Below, in pieces: positions 1-7,804 of a stretch of 64,000 nt of DNA. The stretch spans positions 1 to 64,000 of the forward strand of contig NZ_WHUF01000003.1 in NCBI RefSeq assembly GCF_009380165.1, read 5' to 3'. Under the pieces are notes generated by a model. The model saw nothing but the letters and a program-made list of their open reading frames with translations, was not told where the DNA came from and ran no database searches. Position numbers and translations under genes: made by a program. The DNA is from Rugamonas rivuli. Lineage in GTDB: Bacteria; Pseudomonadota; Gammaproteobacteria; Burkholderiales; Burkholderiaceae_D. How positions within the stretch are numbered: position 1 is the first letter of the stretch; each line of letters opens with the position of its first letter.

Positions 1-98
1 CACTCGCCGCCAGGTTGCCCCGCGCTGCCGTTCGACTTGCATGTGTAAGGCATGCCGCCAGCGTTCAATCTGAGCCAGGATCAAACTCTTCAGTTTAA
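1..98 (-). rRNA. rrs: 16S ribosomal RNA, 5' end (partial)
   Basis: Read on the minus strand this is the start of a bacterial 16S rRNA: the universal AGAGTTTGATCCTGGCTCAG site (27F primer site) is followed by GAACGCTGGCGGCATGCC and ACATGCAAGTCGAACGGCAG, a Burkholderiales-like sequence. The gene runs out of the window at position 1, so only about 98 bases are present. The mature 5' end is placed by similarity to other 16S genes and may be off by a few bases. Confidence 0.97.
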
Positions 99-282
99 TC
101 TCTGTTTATTTGGCATTTCTGCCACCGTGATTGCTCACGGGTCGCTCACTCAAAATACTGACAGGCCACTACTTGCGTAGCGCCTATTTCAATTACTTTT
201 TGTGAACATTTGATATTTTAAGTATCAGCAGGACTAGCCTGCTGTGCACTTTCATCAAACGTCCACACTTATCGACTGTTAA

Positions 283-294
283 TTTTTAAAGAAC
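283..294 (-). promoter_or_regulatory. boxA-like rRNA antitermination element in 16S leader
   Basis: On the minus strand the leader reads GTTCTTTAAAAA about 190 bases before 16S. This matches the boxA core (TGCTCTTTAACA-type) bound by NusB/S10 in rRNA leaders, and the following AACAGTCGATAAGTGTGG is typical of beta-proteobacterial rrn leaders. Function is inferred from position and similarity. Confidence 0.65.
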
Positions 295-437
295 TTTATT
301 CGGTACTGCTTGCTTGCTGCGGAGCGTTGTGTCCGTCAGCGAAGAAGAAAGAGTATGAAGCGTTTAGATCGTTTCGTCAACCCCTTCTTTTTCTCACCTA
401 ACTCAGCATTTACATGCGTCGTTCTGCGAGGGGGCGA

Positions 438-466
438 ATCATAACAAACAGAGACGAAATCCGCAA
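438..466 (-). promoter_or_regulatory. rrn P1-type sigma-70 promoter
   Basis: On the minus strand there is a -35 box TTGCGG (461-466), a 17-base spacer and a -10 box TATGAT (438-443). It is followed by a G/C-rich discriminator (TCGCCCCCTCGC), the hallmark of stringently controlled rRNA promoters. AT-rich DNA just upstream could act as an UP element. The distance to 16S (about 340 bases) suits an rrn leader. Confidence 0.8.
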
Positions 467-576
467 GTGCTGCGAGGTGCAGTAAATTTTGCAATAGTGA
501 CAATTAAATAGAATTGACAAACAAGCACTATTTATAATGTATTCATAATTCTCACAAACCACAACGGAACTGAACC

Positions 577-1119
577 ATGTTAAAAAAAATACTCGCCATC
601 GCCTTTGCAGCAGCAACTTGCGCATCGGCAACGGCAACTCCGGTCACCTATAACTTCAGCTACGTCGGCGCGGGGCTTAACGAGCCCTACTCCGGCCCCG
701 ACAGATGGATTAGCGATTATCGTATCGCCGGAAGTTTTAGTGGGGAAGACAAGGACCACAACGGTGTAATCAGCGAAACCGAAGTTAGTTCGCTCAAGAT
801 AGAAGGCACAGATATAGACAATACTGAATACATCCAGCAAAGCAATTGCCATTGCAGCATGGAACTGTTCTCCTTCAAGCTTAAAGAACAAAATTTATTT
901 TTTGCCGCGAGCTATACCAGTTGGCGGGGTGTTTATTCACTGATTACCAATACTGCGGTTCACATCCCAACTGACCCACCTAATTATTCAACCTACTACT
1001 TTACCCCCGACACGATATATACGTTGACGGCCGTGCCAGAGCCATCGACTTACGCCATGATGGGCGCGGGCCTGCTGGGCCTCGCAATAGCTCAGCGTCG
1101 CCGCAAGAAATCCACGTAA
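577..1119 (+). CDS. PEP-CTERM sorting domain protein with EF-hand-like loop
   Basis: Secreted 180-aa protein of unknown role. The first ~21 residues are a Sec signal peptide (MLKKILAIAFAAATCASATA). The C-terminus is a PEP-CTERM anchor: VPEPSTY, a hydrophobic stretch (MMGAGLLGLAIA) and a basic tail QRRRKKST, the signal processed by exosortase (EpsH/XrtA family). Near residues 62-73 is DKDHNGVISETE, a perfect EF-hand loop pattern (D-x-D-x-N-G-x-I-x-x-x-E), suggesting Ca2+ binding. No exosortase gene is in this window. A TTGACA at 514 and TATAAT at 533 lie upstream but only 13 bases apart, so the promoter is uncertain. Confidence 0.88.
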   Translation: MLKKILAIAFAAATCASATATPVTYNFSYVGAGLNEPYSGPDRWISDYRIAGSFSGEDKDHNGVISETEVSSLKIEGTDIDNTEYIQQSNCHCSMELFSFKLKEQNLFFAASYTSWRGVYSLITNTAVHIPTDPPNYSTYYFTPDTIYTLTAVPEPSTYAMMGAGLLGLAIAQRRRKKST

Positions 1120-1131
1120 TCCCCGCATTTC

Positions 1132-1158
1132 GGCGCGTCGACATTCTGGCGACGCGCC
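1132..1158 (+). terminator. hairpin terminator after PEP-CTERM gene
   Basis: A perfect 9-bp stem GGCGCGTCG / CGACGCGCC encloses a 9-base loop, 12 bases after the stop at 1119. It is followed by a pyrimidine-rich stretch (CCTTCCCCTTTCTTT) rather than a clean T-run, so efficiency is uncertain. Confidence 0.6.
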
Positions 1159-1349
1159 CCTTCCCCTTTCTTTGCCTCCTATCCCTGTCTTTCTGCAGCC
1201 TGTCGCACGCCCTTGGCGTCCGCGCCGCCCATCCCTTACAGTTGCATCGTCCCAATAGCATTGTCATTCCGGGCAATATGGAAGCTCTCAACAGTTGATC
1301 GTTAAGCTACACTTGCCGCTTGCATGACAATACAGAACGAAAGCCTCAC

Positions 1350-2684
1350 ATGTTTCCGATGCCTAAAACGCAAGACACCCTGAAAACCGCCGGCGCCTGG
1401 CTGCACCGCGGCTTCGATGCGACCGCCACCTGGGTAACGCAGCTGTCGTGGTGGAAGTTCCTGGTGTTTGCCGTGTTGACGCTGATTGCCGGCTCCATCC
1501 TGCAAGACGAGCTGTTCTCGTCCAGCCCCGACGAAGAAGTCGTGATCAAGAACGACAAGCACTCGAAACGCAAGAACGGCGACACCAACATCCTGATCGA
1601 CGACAGCGGCATCCATTTCAACCCGCGCGGCAAGATCCGCAACAAGGATGCCGACAAGAGCGATTCCTCCGATTCCAGCAGCGACGACAACAAGGGCGTT
1701 CCCGTCGCGCCGCCTGCCCCGCCGGCTGAACCGGCCCAACCGGCACAGCCCGCCGAACCGGCCGCCCCAGCCGGCAAACCCTCCAAGCCGTTCGCCGCAT
1801 CCGTTCCCGCCCTGCCCACCCTGCCAGGCGAGGAAGTCCACATCGACCTGCCGCCGCAGATTGGCGAAGAGTTGTCGAACGCGATCGAGGAAGCCGTCGA
1901 CGACGCCGCCGAGCAAAAAGTCACCCGCTACCACCGCCAAGCCTCGACCTGGTTCAAGAGCTTCGTCTCGCTGCTGGTGCTCGCCCTGTTCGGCACCAAG
2001 GCGCTGATGGGCGGCAAAAAACGCGCCGAAGCCGAAACCCTGACCGCCAACGCCGCCGTCGAGCGCGAATCCATGCAGCGCCAGCTCAGCGAAGCGAAGA
2101 TGCAAATGATGCAGGCCCAAGTCGAGCCGCACTTCCTGTTCAACACCCTGGCTTCGGTCGAGCACCTGATCGAAACCGACCCGCCGCGCGCCTCCGCCAT
2201 GCAGCGCAGCCTGATCAAATACCTGCGCGCAGTGCTGCCGCAAATGCGTGACAACGCCCTGATCACCAACCTGGGCCGCGAAGCCGACATGGTGGTGGCC
2301 TACCTGAACCTGCTGAAAATGCGCATGGAAGAACGCCTGACCGTGGACTTCGACATCCCCGACGGCCTGCGCACCGCCGCCTTCCCGCCGATGATGTTGC
2401 AATCGATGGTGGAAAACGCCATCAAGCACGGCCTCGAAGCCAAACCCGAGGGCGGCACGCTGAAAGTGCGCGCCGATGTCGCCCACAACAAGCTGCGCGT
2501 GATCGTCACCGACAACGGCCTCGGCTTCGGCGCCGTGCCCAGCGACGGCACCGGCCTGGGCCTGATGACCATCCGCGAGCGCCTGAAACTGCTGCACGGC
2601 GACCAGGGACAGCTGCTGATCGCCGCCAACAGTCCCAGCGGCGTCATCGCCACGATCGAAGTGCCGTACCAGCTGTCCAAATAA
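1350..2684 (+). CDS. LytS/AlgZ-type sensor histidine kinase
   Basis: Membrane sensor kinase of the His_kinase/LytS class (444 aa). One TM helix lies at ~35-52. A ~150-residue likely periplasmic region contains a Ser/Asp-rich run (~102-113) and a Pro/Ala-rich stretch (~117-147). A second TM helix (~201-220) and a helical linker follow. The phosphoacceptor motif is QVEPHFLFN (His261), then a HATPase_c domain with an N box (ENAIKHG) and a G box (DNGLGFG). The ATG at 1350 is preferred; a TTG at 1320 is in frame but has no better ribosome site. It is followed after 73 bases by its LytTR regulator, a standard pairing. The signal is unknown. Confidence 0.87.
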   Translation: MFPMPKTQDTLKTAGAWLHRGFDATATWVTQLSWWKFLVFAVLTLIAGSILQDELFSSSPDEEVVIKNDKHSKRKNGDTNILIDDSGIHFNPRGKIRNKDADKSDSSDSSSDDNKGVPVAPPAPPAEPAQPAQPAEPAAPAGKPSKPFAASVPALPTLPGEEVHIDLPPQIGEELSNAIEEAVDDAAEQKVTRYHRQASTWFKSFVSLLVLALFGTKALMGGKKRAEAETLTANAAVERESMQRQLSEAKMQMMQAQVEPHFLFNTLASVEHLIETDPPRASAMQRSLIKYLRAVLPQMRDNALITNLGREADMVVAYLNLLKMRMEERLTVDFDIPDGLRTAAFPPMMLQSMVENAIKHGLEAKPEGGTLKVRADVAHNKLRVIVTDNGLGFGAVPSDGTGLGLMTIRERLKLLHGDQGQLLIAANSPSGVIATIEVPYQLSK

Positions 2685-2757
2685 GATCGATTGATTATTA
2701 CGGCGATTCGTTGAATAATTAATTGTTTAAATAATTAACATTGCAGAACACACCCAC

Positions 2758-3519
2758 ATGCCTACAGCAATCATTGCCGACGACGAACGTTTGATGCGCG
2801 ACCAACTGCGCATGCGCCTGGGCCAGGTCTGGCCCGAGCTGGAGATCATTGGCGAAGCCAAGAATGGCGACGAAGCGATCGAACTGGTCGACCAGCTCAA
2901 GCCGGACTTCACCTTCCTCGACATCCGCATGCCCGGCAAGACCGGCATGGAAGCGGCCACGGTCATCGGCAACAAGAGCAACATCGTGTTCGTGACCGCC
3001 TACGACGCCTACGCGGTCGAAGCCTTCGAGCGCGGCGCGGTCGACTATGTGCTGAAACCGCCTGAGCAGGAACGCCTGCAGATCACCGTCGACCGCCTCA
3101 AGACCCGCATGAACAAGCCGGCCGCCGACGTCAACGCCAGCGTGACGGCGATGCTGTCGCAACTGGCGGAAAAGATCGCCACGCCGAAACCAGCCTACCT
3201 GCAATGGATACAGGCCAGCATCGGCCAGGACTTGCGCATGATCCCGGTCGAGGAAATCCTGTTCTTCCGCTCCGACGAAAAATACACCTGCGTGCAGACC
3301 GAGCGCTACGAAGCGCTGATCCGCAAACCGGTGCGCGACCTGGCGGAAGAGCTCGACCCCGCGCTGTTCTGGCAAATCCACCGCGCCACGCTGGTCAACG
3401 TCAACGCCATCGAAGGCGTGACACGCGACATCCGCGGCCGCCATCTGGTCATGATCAAGGGCAAGCCAGACAAGCTGGAAGTCAGCCGCAGCTTCTTGCA
3501 CCTGTTCAAGCAGATGTAA
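2758..3519 (+). CDS. LytTR family response regulator
   Basis: Response regulator of 253 aa, partner of the upstream LytS-type kinase. The N-terminal receiver has acidic residues D8/D9/E10, phosphoacceptor Asp55 (FLDIRMPG) and a conserved Lys in DYVLKPP. The C-terminal LytTR DNA-binding domain (~150-250) shows EILFFRSDEKYTCV and the FWQIHRATLVN signature. It probably regulates envelope or secretion genes as LytTR proteins often do, but no target site was recognised here. The 73-base AT-rich gap before it may carry its own promoter. Confidence 0.9.
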   Translation: MPTAIIADDERLMRDQLRMRLGQVWPELEIIGEAKNGDEAIELVDQLKPDFTFLDIRMPGKTGMEAATVIGNKSNIVFVTAYDAYAVEAFERGAVDYVLKPPEQERLQITVDRLKTRMNKPAADVNASVTAMLSQLAEKIATPKPAYLQWIQASIGQDLRMIPVEEILFFRSDEKYTCVQTERYEALIRKPVRDLAEELDPALFWQIHRATLVNVNAIEGVTRDIRGRHLVMIKGKPDKLEVSRSFLHLFKQM

Positions 3520-3618
3520 TTCCCGCAGACGCCGAGCGCGTCTGCGTCAAATCAATCCCCTGCCCTCCACTTGCTTTAGTGTGGACCCCACGCGGCCGCC
3601 GGCCGCATGGAGACGTGC

Positions 3619-4788
3619 ATGGGTCGCACCCGATCATTGCTACTGCTTGCGGGCGCGGTCGCGCTGGCCAGCCGGCTGTCCTGGCGCATGGGCTGGCAAT
3701 GCGCGCGCACGGCCGCCGCCCACAAGCGCAGCCGTGGCATCATCCAGCATGCCAGCGACGCCATCATCTCCACCGACGAGCGCCAGCACATCCTGCAGGC
3801 CAATCCCTCGGCCGCCGCCATGTTCGGCACCACCGTGCAGGCGATGGAAGGCTCGCCGCTGCACCGCTTCATTCCGCGCGACCAGCGCCAGAACAACGAA
3901 CCCACGACCACCCGCTATTTCGGCGATACCGGCATCCGCCTGCGCATGAAGGGCCGCCGCGCCAGCGACTACGCGGTGACGGGGCTCAAGGCCGGCGGCC
4001 AGCACTTTCCGCTGGAGGGCTCGATCTCATCGCTGGCGGAAAACGGCCACCGCATCTACACCATCATCTTGCGCGACATCACCGAGCGCAAGCAGGTGCA
4101 GGAGCAGCTGGAGCAGTCGTACTCGCAACTGCGCGAGCTGTCGGCCGCGCTGCAAACGATACGGGAAGAAGAACGCAAGCACATCGCCCGCGAGTTGCAC
4201 GACGACCTCGGCCAGCTGCTGGCGACGCTGCGGGTGGACCTGGCGCTGCTGCAACAGCAGCACAGCAACGACGCGGTGGCCCGCAAGCTGCAGGCCGGCA
4301 TGGACGAGCTGCTGATGTCCGCAATCACGTCGCTGCGGCGCATCGCCAGCAATCTGCGGCCGCGCGCGCTCGATGAGGGCGGTTTGTATTTTGCGCTGGA
4401 GAGCTTGCGCCAGGAATTCGTCGCCCGCTACGGCATCGCCTGCACGCTGGACGCGAATGAAGAGGATTTGATACTCGATGACGCCTACAGCACAGCCATC
4501 TTCCGCATTGCGCAGGAAGCGCTGACCAACATCACCCGCCACGCCGAAGCACGCACGGTCATGCTGTCGCTGTACCGCACCGACTCACTGCTGCAAATCA
4601 CGATACACGACGACGGCCGCGGCATCGCCGAAAAGGACATGGACAAAGCGTCGTCCTTCGGCCTGATCGGGATGCGCGAACGCGTCTGGGCACTGCATGG
4701 CGACATTTCCATCGTCAGCGACGGCGGCACCCGGATCATGATCCGGCTGCCGCTGCCCCCTCAGGAAAACCCCACCGATCCTGCTTAG
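3619..4788 (+). CDS. PAS-domain sensor histidine kinase, HisKA_3 (NarX/DegS-like)
   Basis: 389-aa kinase. A short N-terminal hydrophobic segment (~6-20) may be a membrane anchor. A PAS domain (~37-155) ends in the DITERKQ linker. Then comes HisKA_3 with RELHDDLGQLLATL (His194 as phosphoacceptor) and HATPase_c with QEALTNITRHA and DDGRGIA motifs. HisKA_3 kinases normally signal to NarL/LuxR-type regulators, but none is adjacent, so it is an orphan here. The start at 3619 is chosen over 3607 because GGAG lies 6 bases before it. Its TAG stop overlaps the porin's stop on the other strand. Confidence 0.85.
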   Translation: MGRTRSLLLLAGAVALASRLSWRMGWQCARTAAAHKRSRGIIQHASDAIISTDERQHILQANPSAAAMFGTTVQAMEGSPLHRFIPRDQRQNNEPTTTRYFGDTGIRLRMKGRRASDYAVTGLKAGGQHFPLEGSISSLAENGHRIYTIILRDITERKQVQEQLEQSYSQLRELSAALQTIREEERKHIARELHDDLGQLLATLRVDLALLQQQHSNDAVARKLQAGMDELLMSAITSLRRIASNLRPRALDEGGLYFALESLRQEFVARYGIACTLDANEEDLILDDAYSTAIFRIAQEALTNITRHAEARTVMLSLYRTDSLLQITIHDDGRGIAEKDMDKASSFGLIGMRERVWALHGDISIVSDGGTRIMIRLPLPPQENPTDPA

Positions 4789-5876
4789 AAGGCGTGACGG
4801 ATGCCGACGTTGAAGGCCTTGTCGCCGCTACCAGCTTCGTTGTTGTTACCAACGGTGTAGCCGGCGCCGTTCTTGTTCTTGATCTTGGCGTAGGCGACAT
4901 ACATGCCGGTACGCTTCGACAGCGAGTGCAGGTAGCCCAGGGCCCACTGATCAGCGTCTTGGTTGTTGACGGTCTTGTCGTTCTTGCGGATGTACGAAGC
5001 CATGATGGTGCCGCTAGGAGCGACTGGCACTTGCACGCCGATCAGCAGGTCGTTGCTGTCAACACTGGCTTTTGGCGCCACGGCGTAACCGTAGGCGTTG
5101 GCCACTGGCAGGGCTGCGCTGTTCACGCCTTTGTCTGCGCCGTAGGCGAAGTAGGCTTTGACAACCTGGAAGTCGTAGTTGATCGCGAACAGGGTGTTGC
5201 GGCCGCTGTCTTGCAGCTTGGCTGGGGTGGCGCCGGAAGCGGCGGTGTCGTTGTTACGGTTGTTGTACACCAGACGCGCGTTCAGCGGGCCGTTGGCGTA
5301 GTTCAGGCCGAAGCCGAACTGACGGCCGGCGGTCGAGCTGCCAGCCTGCTCGCCCAGCGAGTACAGACCTTCGGCGCTGAAGCCTTCAACGCTAGGCGAC
5401 GCGTAGACCAGGGCGTTGCTGGTGCGGGTGTTGGCGCCAGCAGCTGGGAACAAGTTCTTGATGCTGCCTGCGTAGCCGGCGCCGAATGGGTCGGCGACTT
5501 GGCTCATGGCGTTGTACAGCATGGTGTATTGACGACCGATGGTCAGGGTGCCGGCTTCCTTGCTTTTCAGGCCGACGAACGATTGACGGTTGAACAGGGC
5601 GCTGTTGGCGTTGTCCAGCGAGCCATCGTCCACTTTCAGGCCGGTTTCCAGGGTGAAGATGGCCGACAGACCGCCGCCCAGATCTTCCGTACCACGGAAG
5701 CCCAGACGCGACTGGCCGCCGATACCGCTGGTGACTTTGGTCACGCTGCCAGCAGCGCCGCCGCGCTCGCCGACCAGGCCGGCATCGACCAGGCCATAGA
5801 TCGTGACATTCGATTGCGCTTGTGCTTGGGCTGCGAAACCGCCGATGATCATTGCTACCAGAGTAAGTTTTTTCAC
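4785..5876 (-). CDS. Gram-negative porin (beta-proteobacterial OmpC/Omp32-like)
   Basis: Outer-membrane general diffusion porin of 363 aa. A signal peptide (~1-20, cleaved after AQA) is followed by the mature start QSNVTIYGLVDAG, characteristic of Burkholderiales porins. LGFRGTEDLGGGLSAIF, FNRQSFVGL and the C-terminal NVGIRHAF with terminal Phe (the BAM recognition signal) are all present. The start is set at the GTG of VKKLTLVAM, as in related porins; an upstream ATG at 5915 would add 13 residues before a normal signal peptide. It should form a trimeric 16-strand barrel. Anion or cation preference cannot be told. Confidence 0.93.
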   Translation of the reverse strand: MKKLTLVAMIIGGFAAQAQAQSNVTIYGLVDAGLVGERGGAAGSVTKVTSGIGGQSRLGFRGTEDLGGGLSAIFTLETGLKVDDGSLDNANSALFNRQSFVGLKSKEAGTLTIGRQYTMLYNAMSQVADPFGAGYAGSIKNLFPAAGANTRTSNALVYASPSVEGFSAEGLYSLGEQAGSSTAGRQFGFGLNYANGPLNARLVYNNRNNDTAASGATPAKLQDSGRNTLFAINYDFQVVKAYFAYGADKGVNSAALPVANAYGYAVAPKASVDSNDLLIGVQVPVAPSGTIMASYIRKNDKTVNNQDADQWALGYLHSLSKRTGMYVAYAKIKNKNGAGYTVGNNNEAGSGDKAFNVGIRHAF

Positions 5877-5997
5877 TTGATGTTCTCTACTGAAGGTTGA
5901 AAGAAGTAACTGCATGTAATGAATCTACGGGGCGAATCATGCCTATCAATTACTTCAACAATGTGACAACGACCATTTGTTGTAATTCAACATCAAC

Positions 5998-6025
5998 AAA
6001 AAAAAAGCCGCTAAAAGCGGCTTTT
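5998..6025 (-). terminator. Rho-independent terminator of the methyltransferase gene
   Basis: On the minus strand the stem GCCGCT-TTT-AGCGGC, extended by A/T pairs to about 10 bp, is followed by nine T residues. It lies 16 bases past the stop at 6041 and isolates the porin unit from the genes upstream of it. Confidence 0.93.
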
Positions 6026-6040
6026 CGAGGCATAACAGGC

Positions 6041-6694
6041 TTATTTCAAGCGGCAGCTCAGCAGGTAGTAATACTCCATGCGCTCGATGCGCACCTGGCG
6101 CGCGGACGTCGCGAAGCGCTTGCGCAGCGTGCTGTCGGTCAGGTAATTCTTCATCACTTCGTAACGCTGGCCGTCGTCGGCCGTCAGGATCTGGAAGGTG
6201 TTGCCTTCCAGGTCGGTGCGGGCGAAGACCATGCTGTTGCCATCGACATAAGTTTCATCGAGCAAGACCAGCAGCACGTCCTTGCCCAGCTTGCTGCGCA
6301 GCGTCTTCAGGTATTTTTCCTGGTCTTCACGCTTGACGTGGGCCCACAGGCCGGCCGCGAATACGGCGGTGTACTTGCCTTCCAGGCCGTCCGGCAGGTT
6401 GAAGGCGTCCATCACGCCGAAGCTGACGACATCCTCGTCCAGGCCACGGGTTTCGGCCAGCGCGATCATTTCCGGCAGCAGGTCGGTGGCGTGCACCGAT
6501 TCCGCCACTTCGGCGATCAGGTCGGTCCAGTATGCGGTGCCGCAGGCCAGTTCCAGCACCTTGTGGCCCTGGAACAGCTCGGCAACCATTTCCTGCAGGT
6601 CATCCAGATCGTCGAAGCGCTCTTCCTGCGCGTAGACCTGGTCATAGTTATCGGCGTTGACGGCATAAAATTGTGCCAACTGGTTGGTAATCAT
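6041..6694 (-). CDS. class I SAM-dependent methyltransferase
   Basis: 217-aa protein with a Rossmann-type methyltransferase fold. Motif I is VLELACGTAYWTDLIAE (residues ~52-68), followed by an acidic strand end (HATDLLPEMI) and VVSFGVMDAFNLP (motif II/III area). The substrate cannot be inferred. It starts 15 bases after the stop of the CysB-like gene on the same strand and ends at a strong terminator, so the two are probably co-transcribed. It is a generic small-molecule type (Methyltransf_25/11). Confidence 0.85.
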   Translation of the reverse strand: MITNQLAQFYAVNADNYDQVYAQEERFDDLDDLQEMVAELFQGHKVLELACGTAYWTDLIAEVAESVHATDLLPEMIALAETRGLDEDVVSFGVMDAFNLPDGLEGKYTAVFAAGLWAHVKREDQEKYLKTLRSKLGKDVLLVLLDETYVDGNSMVFARTDLEGNTFQILTADDGQRYEVMKNYLTDSTLRKRFATSARQVRIERMEYYYLLSCRLK

Positions 6695-6709
6695 GTCTTA
6701 CTTTCTAAT

Positions 6710-7651
6710 TTACAGTTCGTAGTGCTCTTTTTCACCGCTCATGGCTTGCTCGATCAACTTGCGGTTGAGCGTAGGCGCCAGCAGTTCAATAAAGGTGTAG
6801 ATATAGCTGCGCAGATAAGCCCCCTGCTTGACCGCCACCCGCGACACATTCATGCCGAACAGGTGGCCCACGGGGATGGCGCGCAGGTTCTTGTCGCGCT
6901 CGGCGTCGAAGGCCATGCCCGCTATGATACCAATCCCCATGCCCAACTCCACATAAGTCTTGATCACATCGGCGTCGATGGCTTCCAGCAGCACGTCCAG
7001 CTTCAGCCCGCGCAGGGAGAAGGCATGGTCGATCTTGCTGCGGCCGGCAAAGGCGCCATCGTAAGTGATAATCGGGAAAGCGGCAATTTCTTCCAGCGTC
7101 ACCTGCTTGGATTTAAGCAAAGGATGGTCCGGCGCCACCACCACCACGTGCTCCCATTGATAGCAAGGCAATGTTATCAACCCAGTCACACCGGCGATGG
7201 ACTCGGTGGCGATCGCCAGGTCGGCCTGGTCGCGCTGGACCATTTCGGCGATCTGCTGCGGATTTCCTTGCAACAAAGACAAGCGCACCTTGGGGAACTT
7301 CAGCATGAAGGCTTGCACCACTTTCGGCAGCGTGTAGCGCGCCTGCGTGTGTGTGGTGGCGATGGTAAAACTGCCGCTGTCCTGGGCCGCATATTCCTTG
7401 CCGATGCGCTTCAGGCTGTCGATCTCCTGCATAATTAACTCCACCGATTCCAGCACCAGCCGCCCCGGTTCGGTCAGGCCGCGGATGCGCTTGCCGTGCC
7501 GGGTGAAGATATCGACGCCCAACTCCTCCTCCAGCTCGATAATCGCCTTGGACACGCCCGGCTGCGACGTAAACAGCGCCTTGGCGGCATCGGTCAGGTT
7601 GTAGTTCTGGCGTACAGCTTCGCGCACGAAGCGCAGTTGGTGAAGGTTCAT
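6710..7651 (-). CDS. cysB: LysR-type regulator CysB
   Basis: 313-aa LysR-family activator of sulfur assimilation. An N-terminal winged helix-turn-helix (MNLHQLRFVREAV, LTDAAKALFTSQPGVSKAIIELEEELG) precedes a periplasmic-binding-like inducer domain with TTHTQARYTLPKVV, close to CysB/Cbl, which senses O-/N-acetylserine or sulfate/thiosulfate. It is divergent from the cysI operon with 153 bases between, and a 21-bp-period direct repeat lies in that gap. It probably activates the cys genes when reduced sulfur is scarce. Confidence 0.93.
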   Translation of the reverse strand: MNLHQLRFVREAVRQNYNLTDAAKALFTSQPGVSKAIIELEEELGVDIFTRHGKRIRGLTEPGRLVLESVELIMQEIDSLKRIGKEYAAQDSGSFTIATTHTQARYTLPKVVQAFMLKFPKVRLSLLQGNPQQIAEMVQRDQADLAIATESIAGVTGLITLPCYQWEHVVVVAPDHPLLKSKQVTLEEIAAFPIITYDGAFAGRSKIDHAFSLRGLKLDVLLEAIDADVIKTYVELGMGIGIIAGMAFDAERDKNLRAIPVGHLFGMNVSRVAVKQGAYLRSYIYTFIELLAPTLNRKLIEQAMSGEKEHYEL

Positions 7652-7714
7652 TGCAGGTCCAGGCCCATCATAAATTATTAACGTGCATGCTTATACCCAA
7701 TACGTATATAAGCA

Positions 7715-7749
7715 AATAAAGACTAAGTCGTATGGAATAAAGACGAAGT
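7715..7749. promoter_or_regulatory. direct repeat in cysB-cysI gap, candidate CysB site
   Basis: AATAAAGACTAAGT (7715-7728) and AATAAAGACGAAGT (7736-7749) repeat with 13 of 14 identical bases at a 21-base period, two helical turns. They lie 56-90 bases before the cysI start, where a LysR-type activator would bind. CysB binding is inferred from position. Confidence 0.6.
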
Positions 7750-7804
7750 TTATTACTATTAGCGCTAGTTTGGGGGTTCTAGCAAGCGACTATCTAGGAA
7801 GAAT

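Larger units (their letters stand above)
99..576. other. rrn leader and promoter region between 16S and a PEP-CTERM gene
   Basis: No protein gene is credible here. Reading left on the minus strand it holds the rrn promoter (438-466), about 330 bases of pre-16S leader with a boxA-like antitermination element, and the 16S 5' end. The part from about 470 to 576 is AT-rich; it should hold the rrn UP element on the minus strand and the promoter of the gene at 577 on the plus strand. A 75-codon minus-strand reading frame over this region overlaps the rRNA promoter and is not a gene. Confidence 0.75.

Noticed and set aside
514..538. TTGACA and TATAAT before the PEP-CTERM gene as a sigma-70 promoter
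   Set aside because: Spacing is only 13 bases; not listed as a promoter, although one of the boxes may be used with a different partner.
410..637. 75-codon minus-strand frame over the rrn promoter
   Set aside because: Overlaps the rRNA promoter and leader; no ribosome site and no conserved motif.
1302..2597. 431-codon minus-strand frame opposite the LytS kinase
   Set aside because: Shadow; the plus strand has a complete histidine kinase.
5897..7438. 513-codon plus-strand frame across the methyltransferase and cysB
   Set aside because: Spans a strong minus-strand terminator and two clear minus-strand genes; shadow translation.
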